This document shows positions 33,259 to 41,730 of a stretch of DNA of 64,000 bases, in pieces (position 1 is the stretch's first letter; each line of letters starts with the position of its first letter). The stretch is from CALZIK01 sp945787635. GTDB taxonomy: Bacteria; Acidobacteriota; Thermoanaerobaculia; Multivoradales; JAHEKO01. A program made the position numbers and the translations under genes. The notes beneath the pieces are model-generated. The model saw nothing but the letters and a program-made list of their open reading frames with translations. It ran no database searches and was not told the origin of the DNA. Location of the stretch: positions 682,001 to 746,000 of the forward strand of contig CAMYNM010000001.1 in assembly GCA_947259725.1 (NCBI GenBank), given 5' to 3'.

Positions 33259-33996
33259 TTACGAGTAGGTCTTCCTCAGGCGAATGCCAGCGGCCAGGAG
33301 CAAGGCTCCGAGCACCGCCAGAAGCGGCAGCTCGCTCGCAGTCTGGGGAAGCGCGGCCAAGACCACCGGCTCGGGCTCAGGCTCGGGCTCGAGTATGGGG
33401 GCCTGAGCCACCACCGGCTCCGGCTTCGGAATGTCGCTGTAGGTGATCTGGATCGGAGATTCGTCCAGCGAGTCGGCGAGCACCACTATTCCCGTCGCTT
33501 TGTAGATCGGGGGCTTGATGTTCTCGACCCGATACGTCACTGCGACGCGCTGGCCGGGCTCGGGCAGCGGCCGCCTGAACACCTTGGGATCGATCACGAA
33601 CGCCTCCTTGCCATCGAGCGTCTTGACGATCAGATGACCCGGACTTCGGCCCGCGGCCGTTCTGCCGATGACCGCACGCTGCTTGCTCGCCCTGCCGGTG
33701 ACGTCGATCTGTTCGTCGACCAGCGACACCCGGCTGGCGATTCGGGAACCCTTGCTTTGTTCGAAGACGACGACCATGTTGCCGTCTTTGATCTTGCGCT
33801 GCGGCAGGACGACGCCTTCCGCATAGGTGAACTTCTCCTTGCCGTTCTTGGTCCAAAGCGTCAACGCCTTGTCGGTCTTGCCGATGACCACGCCCGTGCG
33901 AATGGACTGGCTGGCCGCCGGCGCTTTCGCCTCCTGCGCCACCAAGGCGCCGGAAAGGATCACGGCTGCACCGAGCACACCAATAACCTTCTTCAT
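33259..33996 (-). CDS. Sortase substrate with LPQTA C-terminal sorting signal
   Basis: ATG at 33996 with AGGAG upstream. A signal peptide (KKVIGVLGAAVILSGALVA) leads into a beta-rich body of about 150 residues (IRTGVVIGKTDKALTLWTKN, NMVVVFEQSKGSRIASRVSL) reminiscent of two DUF5666-like beta domains. A Pro/Glu linker (EPEPEPEPVV) precedes the tail from residue 216: LPQTA, the hydrophobic LLAVLGALLLAAGI, then RLRKTYS. That is a textbook cell-wall sorting signal. The sortase lies 60 nt downstream on the same strand. The body's function is unknown. Confidence 0.88.
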   Translation of the reverse strand: MKKVIGVLGAAVILSGALVAQEAKAPAASQSIRTGVVIGKTDKALTLWTKNGKEKFTYAEGVVLPQRKIKDGNMVVVFEQSKGSRIASRVSLVDEQIDVTGRASKQRAVIGRTAAGRSPGHLIVKTLDGKEAFVIDPKVFRRPLPEPGQRVAVTYRVENIKPPIYKATGIVVLADSLDESPIQITYSDIPKPEPVVAQAPILEPEPEPEPVVLAALPQTASELPLLAVLGALLLAAGIRLRKTYS

Positions 33997-34182
33997 CACT
34001 TTCTCCTAGACCCTCCTGGGGTCGGTTAGCCGCCGGAAACCGGAGTCGCCGGCTGCAGGAACATGAGCAAAGCGGATGCCATCGCTTCGCTGCTCACCGA
34101 CGGCAGCCGCAGCACCCACGGGGCGCCCGACCGGAAGCATGGCTCCGGTATTTCCTTGCCGACGATCCCCCTCCGGCGACGG

Positions 34183-34188
34183 TATGAT
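34183..34188 (+). promoter_or_regulatory. -10 hexamer for leaderless DUF4197 mRNA
   Basis: TATGAT ends 7 nt before the ATG at 34196, with no Shine-Dalgarno. Confidence 0.42.
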
Positions 34189-34195
34189 CCCCCGG

Positions 34196-34918
34196 ATGAA
34201 CTCTCACGTGCCAAGCCTGGCGTTGGCCTCGGCTCTACTGCTCTCAGGCTGCTCGGGACTCGCCCTCGACGACGTCCTCGACGCGACCGGTACGGCGGGC
34301 GGCGGAACCGGTGGCGAGCTGGATCGGGAGACCGTGATCGCCGGTCTGAAACAGGCGCTCGAGATCGGCACCCAGCGCACCGTCGATCGCACCGCGGTTC
34401 TCGACGGCTTTCTCGGCAACGAGCTCATTCGGATCTCGATCCCGCCGGAGCTCGACACGATGGCCGATGTCCTGCGCAGGATCGGGCTGCGTCGTCAGGT
34501 CGACAATCTCGAGGTCTCGATGAACCGAGCGGCGGAGGAGGCTACCGGCGAAGCTCGCCGAATTCTATGGGCCGAGATCCGCACTCTGACCATCCCGAAC
34601 GCCATGAGCATTCTGGGCGGCGGACCGAGCGCTGCGACGGACTTCCTCTTCGAGCGCACTTCCGCGGAGATACGCAGCGAGTTTCACCCGATCGTGGTCG
34701 AGAAGATGGAGGCGATCGGCCTCGCGCGTTTGTACGCGAACCTGTCTGAGGGCTACCACGGGCTGTCCTTCGCAACCCCCACCGAGGTCGATCTCGACGA
34801 ATACGTGACCGACCGGGCGCTCGCCGGCCTGTTCACGATCCTCGGCGAAGAGGAGCGCAAGATCCGCGAGGACCCGGTGGCCCGTACGACCGAGCTCCTG
34901 CACCGCGTCTTTGGCTGA
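34196..34918 (+). CDS. DUF4197 lipoprotein
   Basis: 240 residues. MNSHVPSLALASALLLSGC is a lipoprotein signal with lipobox LSGC. The body is the helical DUF4197 domain: LKQALEIGTQRTVDR, ELIRISIPPELDTMADVLRR, TIPNAMSILGGGPSAATDFL and LARLYANLSEGYHGL, ending ELLHRVFG. Family function is not known; the Gly-rich loop and regular helices suggest a periplasmic binding or structural role. An ATG at 34184 in frame is the alternative start but lies within the -10 hexamer. Confidence 0.87.
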   Translation: MNSHVPSLALASALLLSGCSGLALDDVLDATGTAGGGTGGELDRETVIAGLKQALEIGTQRTVDRTAVLDGFLGNELIRISIPPELDTMADVLRRIGLRRQVDNLEVSMNRAAEEATGEARRILWAEIRTLTIPNAMSILGGGPSAATDFLFERTSAEIRSEFHPIVVEKMEAIGLARLYANLSEGYHGLSFATPTEVDLDEYVTDRALAGLFTILGEEERKIREDPVARTTELLHRVFG

Positions 34919-34972
34919 GAGAGGAGGCGGCAGGACACTCTCCGGTCGAATGTCCTGCCCGGGAGACTGTTG

Positions 34973-35566
34973 CTAGCCGATCGGCTCCGCCTCGGGAACG
35001 CGGTTGTGGACCGGCGGAATGGTACGCAGGTACGCGTACATCGCTTTGAGATCTTCATCGGTCATCTGGCTGATCCACTGCCAGGGCATCGGCGGCAGGA
35101 TCGGACGAGAGGTACCCCAGTGCTGGCCCGTCCGAAGCGCCTTGACGAAAATGTCCTCGCTCCAGACCCCGATGCCGGTGTTTTCATCCGGCGTCAGGTT
35201 GATGGCATAGCTCTTCCCCCACACTCCGTAGAAGGCGGTGTTGGTCGGGGCCCACATCCAGAAGCCCGGTGTCTCGGGCAATTGCACCGTGTACGGATCG
35301 ACGAAGTTTTCGGGATGACCGGCGAGCATGCGCGCCGGGTCCGGTTGCGGGCCGTTCGGTCCCATGATCAGGGGCGTGTGACAGTCCTGGCAGGCGACGG
35401 CACGCACCAGGTACTCGCCGCGCTCGACGGGCGAGAGTTGGGGCGTCGCCGCGAGCCTGGCGCCTCTCGACGCTCTCAACGGACGCGTGAACAGAAGTGC
35501 CGTCACGGTCGCCAGCACGACGACGGCCGCGGCGACGGCGAAGTAACTACGAGCCTTCGGGCTCAT
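34973..35566 (-). CDS. Membrane-anchored c-type cytochrome
   Basis: 197 residues from the ATG at 35566, with GGAGG upstream. An N-terminal anchor (SYFAVAAAVVVLATVTALLF) is followed by one heme-binding motif C59-Q-D-C-H63. RPILPPMPW likely supplies the distal Met. The C-terminal MTDEDLKAMYAYLRTIPPV is the usual closing helix of class I cytochrome c of the dehydrogenase-associated type. It carries electrons in the periplasm; no dehydrogenase partner is adjacent. It is on the opposite strand to its neighbours and probably monocistronic. Confidence 0.9.
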   Translation of the reverse strand: MSPKARSYFAVAAAVVVLATVTALLFTRPLRASRGARLAATPQLSPVERGEYLVRAVACQDCHTPLIMGPNGPQPDPARMLAGHPENFVDPYTVQLPETPGFWMWAPTNTAFYGVWGKSYAINLTPDENTGIGVWSEDIFVKALRTGQHWGTSRPILPPMPWQWISQMTDEDLKAMYAYLRTIPPVHNRVPEAEPIG

Positions 35567-35722
35567 GGCATTGGTCCTCCCTGGACCTGAGCGAGGGGTA
35601 TTCACCCGGAACCGTTCCGGGGGTGCCTCGCACGCGCGGATCGTGCACTCGTTTGCCAAGGCAGTCAAGAGAATTCCTCGAAGAAATGAGAGGATTCACT
35701 CAGGTCGAGAAAGGAGCCCACC

Positions 35723-36091
35723 ATGAAGCCCATCGTCAAGCGCGCCTCCGAGGTCACCGAACGCACCATCGCAGCCGGGACCTCCGCGTCAACCCGGGTC
35801 CTGCTCGGGCCCGAAGATGGTATGCCGCACTTCGCGATGCGGCGGTTCAGCATGGGTGCCGGCGGCGGTATGCCGCTCCACACCAACACGGTCGAGCACG
35901 AGCAGTACGTGCTCCAGGGCCGCGCGCGCATCCGCATCGGCGAGACCGATCACGAGGTCGGTCCAAACGACGTGGTCTACATCCCGGCCGGCGTGCCGCA
36001 CTCGTACGAAGTGCTCGAAGGACCGTTCGACTTCCTGTGCATGGTGCCGAATCTCCCGGACACACTCGAGATGCTGGACGAGGACGGCTAG
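35723..36091 (+). CDS. Single-domain cupin protein
   Basis: 122 residues, ATG at 35723 after GAAAGGAG. The cupin motif 1 is PLHTNTVEHEQYVLQGRAR with metal-binding His and Glu, and motif 2 is VYIPAGVPHSYEV with the last His. Such small cupins bind a divalent metal and act as isomerases, dioxygenases or sensors. No pathway context is visible. Confidence 0.88.
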   Translation: MKPIVKRASEVTERTIAAGTSASTRVLLGPEDGMPHFAMRRFSMGAGGGMPLHTNTVEHEQYVLQGRARIRIGETDHEVGPNDVVYIPAGVPHSYEVLEGPFDFLCMVPNLPDTLEMLDEDG

Positions 36092-36105
36092 GGACTTCGA
36101 GGGAA

Positions 36106-36188
36106 GACGGTCGACACGGAGATCGACCGCTCCCGGCCTGCCGCGAAACGAGTCGGGAGGCGACACGAAGGAACGGTGTCCCCGACTC
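36106..36188. repeat. Two different dispersed repeats side by side
   Basis: GACGGTCGACACGGAGATCG at 36106-36125 (continuing ACCGCT) is a copy of the GGTCGAC palindrome family. Further on, GGAACGGTGTCCCCGA (about 36173-36188) is the same 16-mer as at 5196-5211. Confidence 0.65.
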
Positions 36189-36212
36189 CAAAACCTTCGG
36201 GGGGTTCTTGCG

Positions 36213-36218
36213 TTATAT
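36213..36218 (+). promoter_or_regulatory. -10-like hexamer before DUF5916 gene
   Basis: TTATAT (or TATATA one base on) ends 6-7 nt before the ATG at 36226, with no Shine-Dalgarno. It lies in the only AT-rich run of this spacer. Confidence 0.4.
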
Positions 36219-36225
36219 ACGTTCA

Positions 36226-38481
36226 ATGGGTCGCGGAAAGAACCTCTTCGCCCTGGCGGTCGCAACGCTCGCCGTGGGCCTCTCATCCACCGCGGTTTGG
36301 GCGCTGGTCGACGACCCTCCGTTCGAGATTCGTAAGACATCGCTCGAGATCAGAATCGACGGCAAACTGGGTGATCCCGGATGGGCCGACGCCGTGCCCA
36401 TCGGCACCTGGTACGAGACCCGCCCCGGCGACAACCTGCCCTCCAAGCTGGGCAACGTAGGCCGGCTCGCATACGACGACCAGTTCGTTTACGCCGCCTT
36501 CGAGTTCTCGGATCCGACTCCCAAGAAGATCCGCGCGCCGCTCGCCAACCGCGACAACGTCCCCAGCTACACCGACTATGGCGGGATCCTGGTCGACGCC
36601 AACAACGACGGCCGCACGGCTCAAATGTTTCTCGCCAACGCCCGCGGCATTCAGTACGACGCCATCTCGAGCGACGCGTCGGGCGAGGACTCGGCACCCG
36701 ACTTCTTCTGGGAAAGCGCCGCGCAGATTACGAATGACGGCTGGGTGCTCGAGATGCGGATTCCGTTCTCCTCGATTCGCTACACCGAGAGCGACCCGAA
36801 GCAGTGGCGAATCCTCCTCTACCGCAACCACCCGCGCGAGTTTCGCTACCAGTACTTCTCTTCGAAACTGCCTCGGGAGTCGAGCTGCTTCATCTGCAAC
36901 TCGACGCCTCTGGTCGGGCTGGGCGGGCTGCCGAGCGGCAGCCACTATGTGATCGCCCCCTACGCCACGGGAGCGCAGCAATCGCTTCCGGCAGGAGACG
37001 CCGGCTCTCCTCTGGTCTCGGGCGACGCGACGTCGGAGGTCGGACTGGACGCCAAATGGCTGCCCAATCCCAACACCGTGCTCGACCTGACGCTCAACCC
37101 CGACTTCTCGCAGATCGAAACGGATGCGCCGCTGATCGCCGCCAACGAGCGCTTCGCGCTGTTCTTCGAGGAGAAGCGGCCCTTCTTCCTCGAAGGCGCG
37201 GATCTCTTCAGCACGCCGATCACGGCGATCTACACGCGCAGCTTTGCCGCGCCTCGCTGGGGAGCGCGCGCGACCGGCGAGTTCAAAGGCACCACCTACA
37301 TGGTTCTGACGGGCGACGACCGTGGCGGCGGCAGCGTCATCATTCCGGGATCGCAGGGATCCGACCTGGTGGACCGAGATCTGGAATCCACGGTCACGAT
37401 GAGCCGCTTCAGGCGCAATTTCGGCGAGTCCTTCATGAGCTTCGTCTACTCCGGCCGCGAAGTCGACGGCGGCTCCTACAACCGCGTGCTGGGTCCGGAC
37501 TTCCGCTGGCAGGTCACCGACAACGACATCATCACCGGGCAGGTCCTGTTCTCCGAGAGCGAAACACCCCTACTGCCGGACGTAGCCGACGAATGGGACG
37601 GGCGCAGTCTCGCCGGGCACGCCGCCGAGCTCTGGTGGTACCGGCAGACCGAGACCCGTGACTACTTCGCGCTCTACGAGGACCGATCCAACGGCTTTCG
37701 CGCCGACAACGGGTTCGTGCCTCAGGTCGGTGTCCGGCGCGGTTTTCTCGAGTTTGGCCGAAGTTTTCACCCCGAAGACAAGCCGGTCTCGCGGCTGCGT
37801 CTCTTCACCCTGATGTCGTATCGGGAAGACCGGGACGGCAACGTCCTGTCGCGATGGATAATGCCCGGATTCGGCTTGGACGCTCTGTTGAACTCGTTCG
37901 TGCGGGTCGAATTCCTGTTGGCGGAGGAGCGCTCGGGCAACCAGCTCGTCCAGCGAAACCAGATCCGCCCGGAGATCGTCCTGCGACCCGGTGGCATTGT
38001 CTCTCAGATCGAGCTCGAAGGGGCGTTCGGCGACGAGGTCGACTTCGCAAACGACCGGCCGGCCGATGGCCAGAGACTCGAGCTGGAGCTCGACCTGCGG
38101 CCGACGGACCATCTGGAGCTGTCTCTCGAAACCGAGCGGCGGACTTTGGACGTCACGACCGAGGAAGGCCTCTCCGGAGAGCTCTTCAACGCTCAGGTTG
38201 CCCAGCTGCGCGGCACTTACACGTTCAACGCCAAGAGCTGGCTCCGGCTCATCGGCCAATGGCAGAAGACCGAAAGGCGCCCAGAGCTCTACAAGAATCC
38301 CGGCGACGTCAATCCGCTGTCCGAGAGCTTCGGCGGCTCGCTGGTCTTCGCCTACAAGCTCAACTGGCAGTCGGTGCTGTTCGTGGGCTACGGAGACACG
38401 AGGGAACTCGATGAGCGCGACCGCCTCGAGCCGGCGAGCGAAGAGGTTTTCGTCAAGCTGTCGTACGCCTTTCAGCGCTGA
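36226..38481 (+). CDS. DUF5916 outer-membrane protein with CBM9-like N-terminus
   Basis: 751 residues from the ATG at 36226. A signal peptide (GKNLFALAVATLAVGLSSTA) is followed by a DOMON/CBM9-like sandwich (SLEIRIDGKLGDPGWADAVP, FVYAAFEFSDPTPKKIRA) at about 35-230. Then comes a DUF5916 region: LDAKWLPNPNTVLDLTLNPD, FSQIETD, ANERFALFFEEKRPFFLEGA, then a long beta-barrel ending VKLSYAFQR, consistent with outer-membrane insertion. The family pairs a sugar-binding-like fold with a barrel, but its function is not known. It is convergent with the minus-strand gene at 38508-39140. Confidence 0.88.
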   Translation: MGRGKNLFALAVATLAVGLSSTAVWALVDDPPFEIRKTSLEIRIDGKLGDPGWADAVPIGTWYETRPGDNLPSKLGNVGRLAYDDQFVYAAFEFSDPTPKKIRAPLANRDNVPSYTDYGGILVDANNDGRTAQMFLANARGIQYDAISSDASGEDSAPDFFWESAAQITNDGWVLEMRIPFSSIRYTESDPKQWRILLYRNHPREFRYQYFSSKLPRESSCFICNSTPLVGLGGLPSGSHYVIAPYATGAQQSLPAGDAGSPLVSGDATSEVGLDAKWLPNPNTVLDLTLNPDFSQIETDAPLIAANERFALFFEEKRPFFLEGADLFSTPITAIYTRSFAAPRWGARATGEFKGTTYMVLTGDDRGGGSVIIPGSQGSDLVDRDLESTVTMSRFRRNFGESFMSFVYSGREVDGGSYNRVLGPDFRWQVTDNDIITGQVLFSESETPLLPDVADEWDGRSLAGHAAELWWYRQTETRDYFALYEDRSNGFRADNGFVPQVGVRRGFLEFGRSFHPEDKPVSRLRLFTLMSYREDRDGNVLSRWIMPGFGLDALLNSFVRVEFLLAEERSGNQLVQRNQIRPEIVLRPGGIVSQIELEGAFGDEVDFANDRPADGQRLELELDLRPTDHLELSLETERRTLDVTTEEGLSGELFNAQVAQLRGTYTFNAKSWLRLIGQWQKTERRPELYKNPGDVNPLSESFGGSLVFAYKLNWQSVLFVGYGDTRELDERDRLEPASEEVFVKLSYAFQR

Positions 38482-38507
38482 TCGGGAGCTCGGCGCTCGG
38501 CCGGAAC

Positions 38508-39140
38508 CTAGGGAATTCCCCAGGTGACGAAGCCGGGCTCGTCCAGCGCCTCGGCCCGCCAGCCGGCGTGCTCGATCTCGTCGGGCTCGATTCCCAACAC
38601 GCCGATCAGATTCAGCCGACCTTGCTCGAGCTTCCCGCGGGCCTCGACGCTGCATTCGCGGTGCTCCGGCAAGAGCTGCAGCAGCGCCTCGACGCAAGCG
38701 TACATCGACCTGCGGTAGTCGGCCAGAGCAGACCGGACCGCCGGGGTGATTTCAGAGCTTTCGCGACTCTCCAAACGCTCTACCGCCACTTCGGTGAGGT
38801 CGCGCCAGATCCCGATGACCCGCGCCAGGACCCGGTCGCACGGTCGAGACGACAGCTCGAATCGGGAGTCGAGAGCCCTCAGCAGTGCCTCGATCTCACT
38901 CAACCGCTCCCGGAAGTTCCTCGGATGAAGGGTCGATGGATCGGCCCACATCACTGGACGATCGATGAAGCAAACCTCCAGCACCTCGCATACCACATCG
39001 AGGCGGTCGCCGAGACCAATCAGGGTCGAATAGGGAACCGCCTCGAGCTCAACCGGGCCGACGTGAAGGACGTACGTCTCAGGGCCTTCCGCGGGCCGAG
39101 ATCCCGGCCCGACGACTTTGCGATAGTGCTGACCGCGCAT
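38508..39140 (-). CDS. Unrecognised helical protein
   Basis: 210 residues from an ATG at 39140 with AAAGGGGTGG upstream. The N-terminal part is beta-rich (TYVLHVGPVELEAVPYST); the rest is helical (RNFRERLSEIEALLRALDSR, LADYRRSMYACVEALLQLLP). It has no signal peptide, membrane segment or known motif. The minus-strand frame has the better codon pattern and start. Function unknown. Confidence 0.55.
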   Translation of the reverse strand: MRGQHYRKVVGPGSRPAEGPETYVLHVGPVELEAVPYSTLIGLGDRLDVVCEVLEVCFIDRPVMWADPSTLHPRNFRERLSEIEALLRALDSRFELSSRPCDRVLARVIGIWRDLTEVAVERLESRESSEITPAVRSALADYRRSMYACVEALLQLLPEHRECSVEARGKLEQGRLNLIGVLGIEPDEIEHAGWRAEALDEPGFVTWGIP

Positions 39141-39450
39141 ACTGCCACCCCTTTCGCCTCGGAGGCGGGAATCGACTCGGCTGGCGAACCGAACGCAAAA
39201 AAGGCATCCCGCCGTCCCCGAATCTAGGCCGATTTCTGTCTAGCACCGGCCGCACCCAGAGCCAACACCCCAACGGGTGGGCTCGGTAAGCCCTCCCGAG
39301 GATCCCGAGCCGACTCAGCCCCAAGGGGTGGGACGCCTCACCCATCCGCCAGGGTGTTCCGCCGAGCCTCGCCTTCTCACATCATCGACTTGGAAGACCT
39401 GGCGGGCGTCCATTGGTGAGCGTCCGTCGAGGGTTCGTCCGGAGGCGTTC
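39141..39450. other. 310-nt spacer with repeated CCCC-AA-GGGG hairpin motifs
   Basis: This spacer lies upstream of the oxidoreductase operon and has no gene. It contains two related segments, CCCCAACGGGTGGGCTCGG near 39268-39286 and CCCCAAGGGGTGGGACGCC near 39320-39338, each able to fold, then CACCCATCCGCCAGGGTG. They may be a leader or attenuator; I do not recognise a known riboswitch. Confidence 0.3.
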
Positions 39451-41718
39451 GTGACCGAGATTCGTATCCACGGTCGGGGCGGGCAAGGCGGCGTCACGCT
39501 GGCGAAGATCATCGCCACCACCCGCTTTCTCGAAGGCGACTCGGTTCAGGCATTCGGTCTCTACGCCGCCGAACGGGCGGGCGCGCCGATCCAGGCCTTT
39601 TGCCGGTACGCCACCGAGCCGATCACCATCCGCAACCTCATTTACGAGCCCGACCACGTGATCGTGCTCGATCCGACCCTGGTCGGCCCGGCCATCGCGA
39701 CCGGCCTGGCGCTCGGCGGCTGGATTCTCATCAACTCTCCGGAGCCGCCGGCGCGCTTCGCAGAGGAATATGGGGTCTTCAGAATCGCAACGGTCGACGC
39801 CTCGGCCATCGCGCGCGAGAACCGTCTCGGCACCGAGAGCACGCCGATCGTCAATACCGCGCTCGCCGGCGCCGTCGCCAAGATCCTCGGCTTCGACCTC
39901 GCTCAGATCTATGCAGGGCTCGAGCATCTGGGTTTCGGCGGCGGCAATCTCTGCGCGGCCGAAGCCGCCTGGGATCGGACCCTCACGATGCCGGTGCCAC
40001 GCGAGACCGCCGCCGCCCCCGGCCCCACACCGGGGGCGAGCCGCGGCCGCACTCCGAGCTTCCTCGATGGCGCCGGTGGCGGCGTCCCCGGCATCCAAAC
40101 CGGCCAGTGGGCCACCCAACGCCCCCGGCGTCAGCGCATGGTGCCACCGTGCAACCACATCTGCCCGGCCGGGAACGACGTCCAGGGGTTTCTCGAGGCA
40201 CTGGCACGCGAGAAAACCGACGAGGCCCTCCGGATCCTGCTGCGGACCACGCCGTTTCCCTCCGTCTGCGGCCGGGTCTGCCCGGCACCGTGCATGGACA
40301 ACTGCAATCGCATCGCCCTCGATGGCGCCGTCAACGTCCGCCAGCTCGAGCGCTATGCCGGCGACCACGGCGTCGTCGAGCTACGCCCCGCCGAGCGTCG
40401 TCCCCAGCGCGTCGCGATCGTCGGATCGGGACCCGCCGGTCTGACGGCGGCCTACCACCTGGCGCTATCGGGTTACCAAGTGACCGTGCTCGAGGCCGGT
40501 GGCGAAGCCGGGGGGATTCTGCGGGGCGGTATCCCCGAGTTTCGGCTGCCCGCCCCGGTTCTCGACCGCGAGATCGAGCGCATCCGAGTTCTCGGAGTCG
40601 AGATCGAGACCGGCCGGCGCGTCACTCGGGAAAAACTGCTCGAGCTCGCTCGAACGCATGATGCGGTCCTGGTCGCGACCGGATTGCAGGAACTGCGAGA
40701 CCTTCAGCTCGGCGTCCAGCGCGACACCGACGCCATCGTCCAGGGCATCGAGTTTCTCGACCGGGTCAAGCGCGGCAAGGTCCGGGTCGACGGTGCCGAG
40801 GTTCTGGTCGTGGGCGGTGGCAACACGGCGATCGACGCGGCCCGATCGGCGCTGCGGCTGGGAGCGCGGTCGGTGCGCCTCCTCTACCGGCGAACGCGCG
40901 ACGAAATGCCCGCGATCCCAGAAGAGATCGACGAAGCGTTCGAGGAAGGCGTGACGATGGACTTCCTGGTCCAACCCGTGGCAGCCGCCGTTCGGGACTC
41001 GCGCGGCAACGGAGCCGACAGGGACCGGCTGCGACTCGAGTGCCTCCGGATGGAGCTCGGAGAGCCCGACGACTCCGGGCGCCGGGCACCGGTCCCGATT
41101 CATGGCTCCGACTTCCACGTCGAGTGCGACCGAATGATCCTCGCTCTCGGGCAGTCGGCCGACCTCTCGGTCTTCCCCGAGGGAACCGAGGTCCGGGAAG
41201 GAAGTCGACTCCTGGGCCTTCTCGAGACGCCGGTCTTCGCGGTCGGAGACCTCGCCAGCGGCGACGGCACTGTAGCCGCGGCCATCGGTAGTGGGCGCCG
41301 CTCGGCTCGTAACATCCACGAGTCAATGTCCGGGGGATCGCTGCTTGACGACCCCGAGACGCCCAAGGCCGAAACCAAGCGCCACGTCGACGTCGAACGG
41401 AATGAGGTCATCCTCGCCGATTCGATGAGGCTGCATCTCTTCGAGCGGCGACCGGCGGTCGCGGGCGAGAGCCTCGACATGAGCGACCGGCGTTCGACTT
41501 TCGACGAGATCCACCTCGGTCTCGATGACGCGAGCGAGGCCAAGCGATGCCTCTCCTGCGGTGTCTGCAACGAATGCGACGCCTGCGTCACCTACTGTCC
41601 GGAGGGTGTGCTCAAACGCGTCGGCCGCGACTTCGTTTTCGACTATTCCTTCTGCAAGGGCTGCGCGGTGTGCGCGACCGAGTGCCCCCGCAACGTCGTC
41701 TTCATGAGCCACCTATAG
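39451..41718 (+). CDS. 2-oxoacid oxidoreductase: fused gamma, GltD-like and ferredoxin domains
   Basis: 755 residues from the GTG at 39451, with CGGAGG upstream. Residues 1-185 are a gamma subunit of pyruvate/2-oxoacid:ferredoxin oxidoreductase (IHGRGGQGGVTLAKIIATTR, FGLYAAERAGAPIQAFCRY). Residues ~230-650 resemble the glutamate-synthase small subunit: Cys clusters CNHICPAGND and CGRVCPAPCMDNCN, FAD motif VAIVGSGPAGLTAAYHLALS, pyridine-nucleotide motif VLVVGGGNTAIDAARSALRL, and PVFAVGDLASGDGTVAAAI. Residues ~700-755 are a two-cluster ferredoxin domain (CNECDACVTYCPEG, CKGCAVCATECPRN). This should let oxidation of a 2-oxoacid reduce NAD(P)+ directly, as in phenylglyoxylate:NAD+ oxidoreductase where these are separate subunits. 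The alpha and beta subunit genes follow. Confidence 0.92.
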   Translation: MTEIRIHGRGGQGGVTLAKIIATTRFLEGDSVQAFGLYAAERAGAPIQAFCRYATEPITIRNLIYEPDHVIVLDPTLVGPAIATGLALGGWILINSPEPPARFAEEYGVFRIATVDASAIARENRLGTESTPIVNTALAGAVAKILGFDLAQIYAGLEHLGFGGGNLCAAEAAWDRTLTMPVPRETAAAPGPTPGASRGRTPSFLDGAGGGVPGIQTGQWATQRPRRQRMVPPCNHICPAGNDVQGFLEALAREKTDEALRILLRTTPFPSVCGRVCPAPCMDNCNRIALDGAVNVRQLERYAGDHGVVELRPAERRPQRVAIVGSGPAGLTAAYHLALSGYQVTVLEAGGEAGGILRGGIPEFRLPAPVLDREIERIRVLGVEIETGRRVTREKLLELARTHDAVLVATGLQELRDLQLGVQRDTDAIVQGIEFLDRVKRGKVRVDGAEVLVVGGGNTAIDAARSALRLGARSVRLLYRRTRDEMPAIPEEIDEAFEEGVTMDFLVQPVAAAVRDSRGNGADRDRLRLECLRMELGEPDDSGRRAPVPIHGSDFHVECDRMILALGQSADLSVFPEGTEVREGSRLLGLLETPVFAVGDLASGDGTVAAAIGSGRRSARNIHESMSGGSLLDDPETPKAETKRHVDVERNEVILADSMRLHLFERRPAVAGESLDMSDRRSTFDEIHLGLDDASEAKRCLSCGVCNECDACVTYCPEGVLKRVGRDFVFDYSFCKGCAVCATECPRNVVFMSHL

Positions 41719-41730
41719 GGGATCGCCGCA

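Noticed and set aside
35497..36225. N-terminal extension of the DUF5916 frame
   Set aside because: It covers the cytochrome start region and the whole cupin gene in another frame; a signal peptide begins at 36226.
38512..38521. GGGAATTCCC perfect palindrome near the convergent gene ends
   Set aside because: It is only 10 bp, lies at the 3' end of a coding frame, and has no partner site.
39382..40368. Long minus-strand frame opposite the oxidoreductase fusion
   Set aside because: It mirrors clear gamma-subunit and GltD-like motifs on the plus strand and has no family motif.
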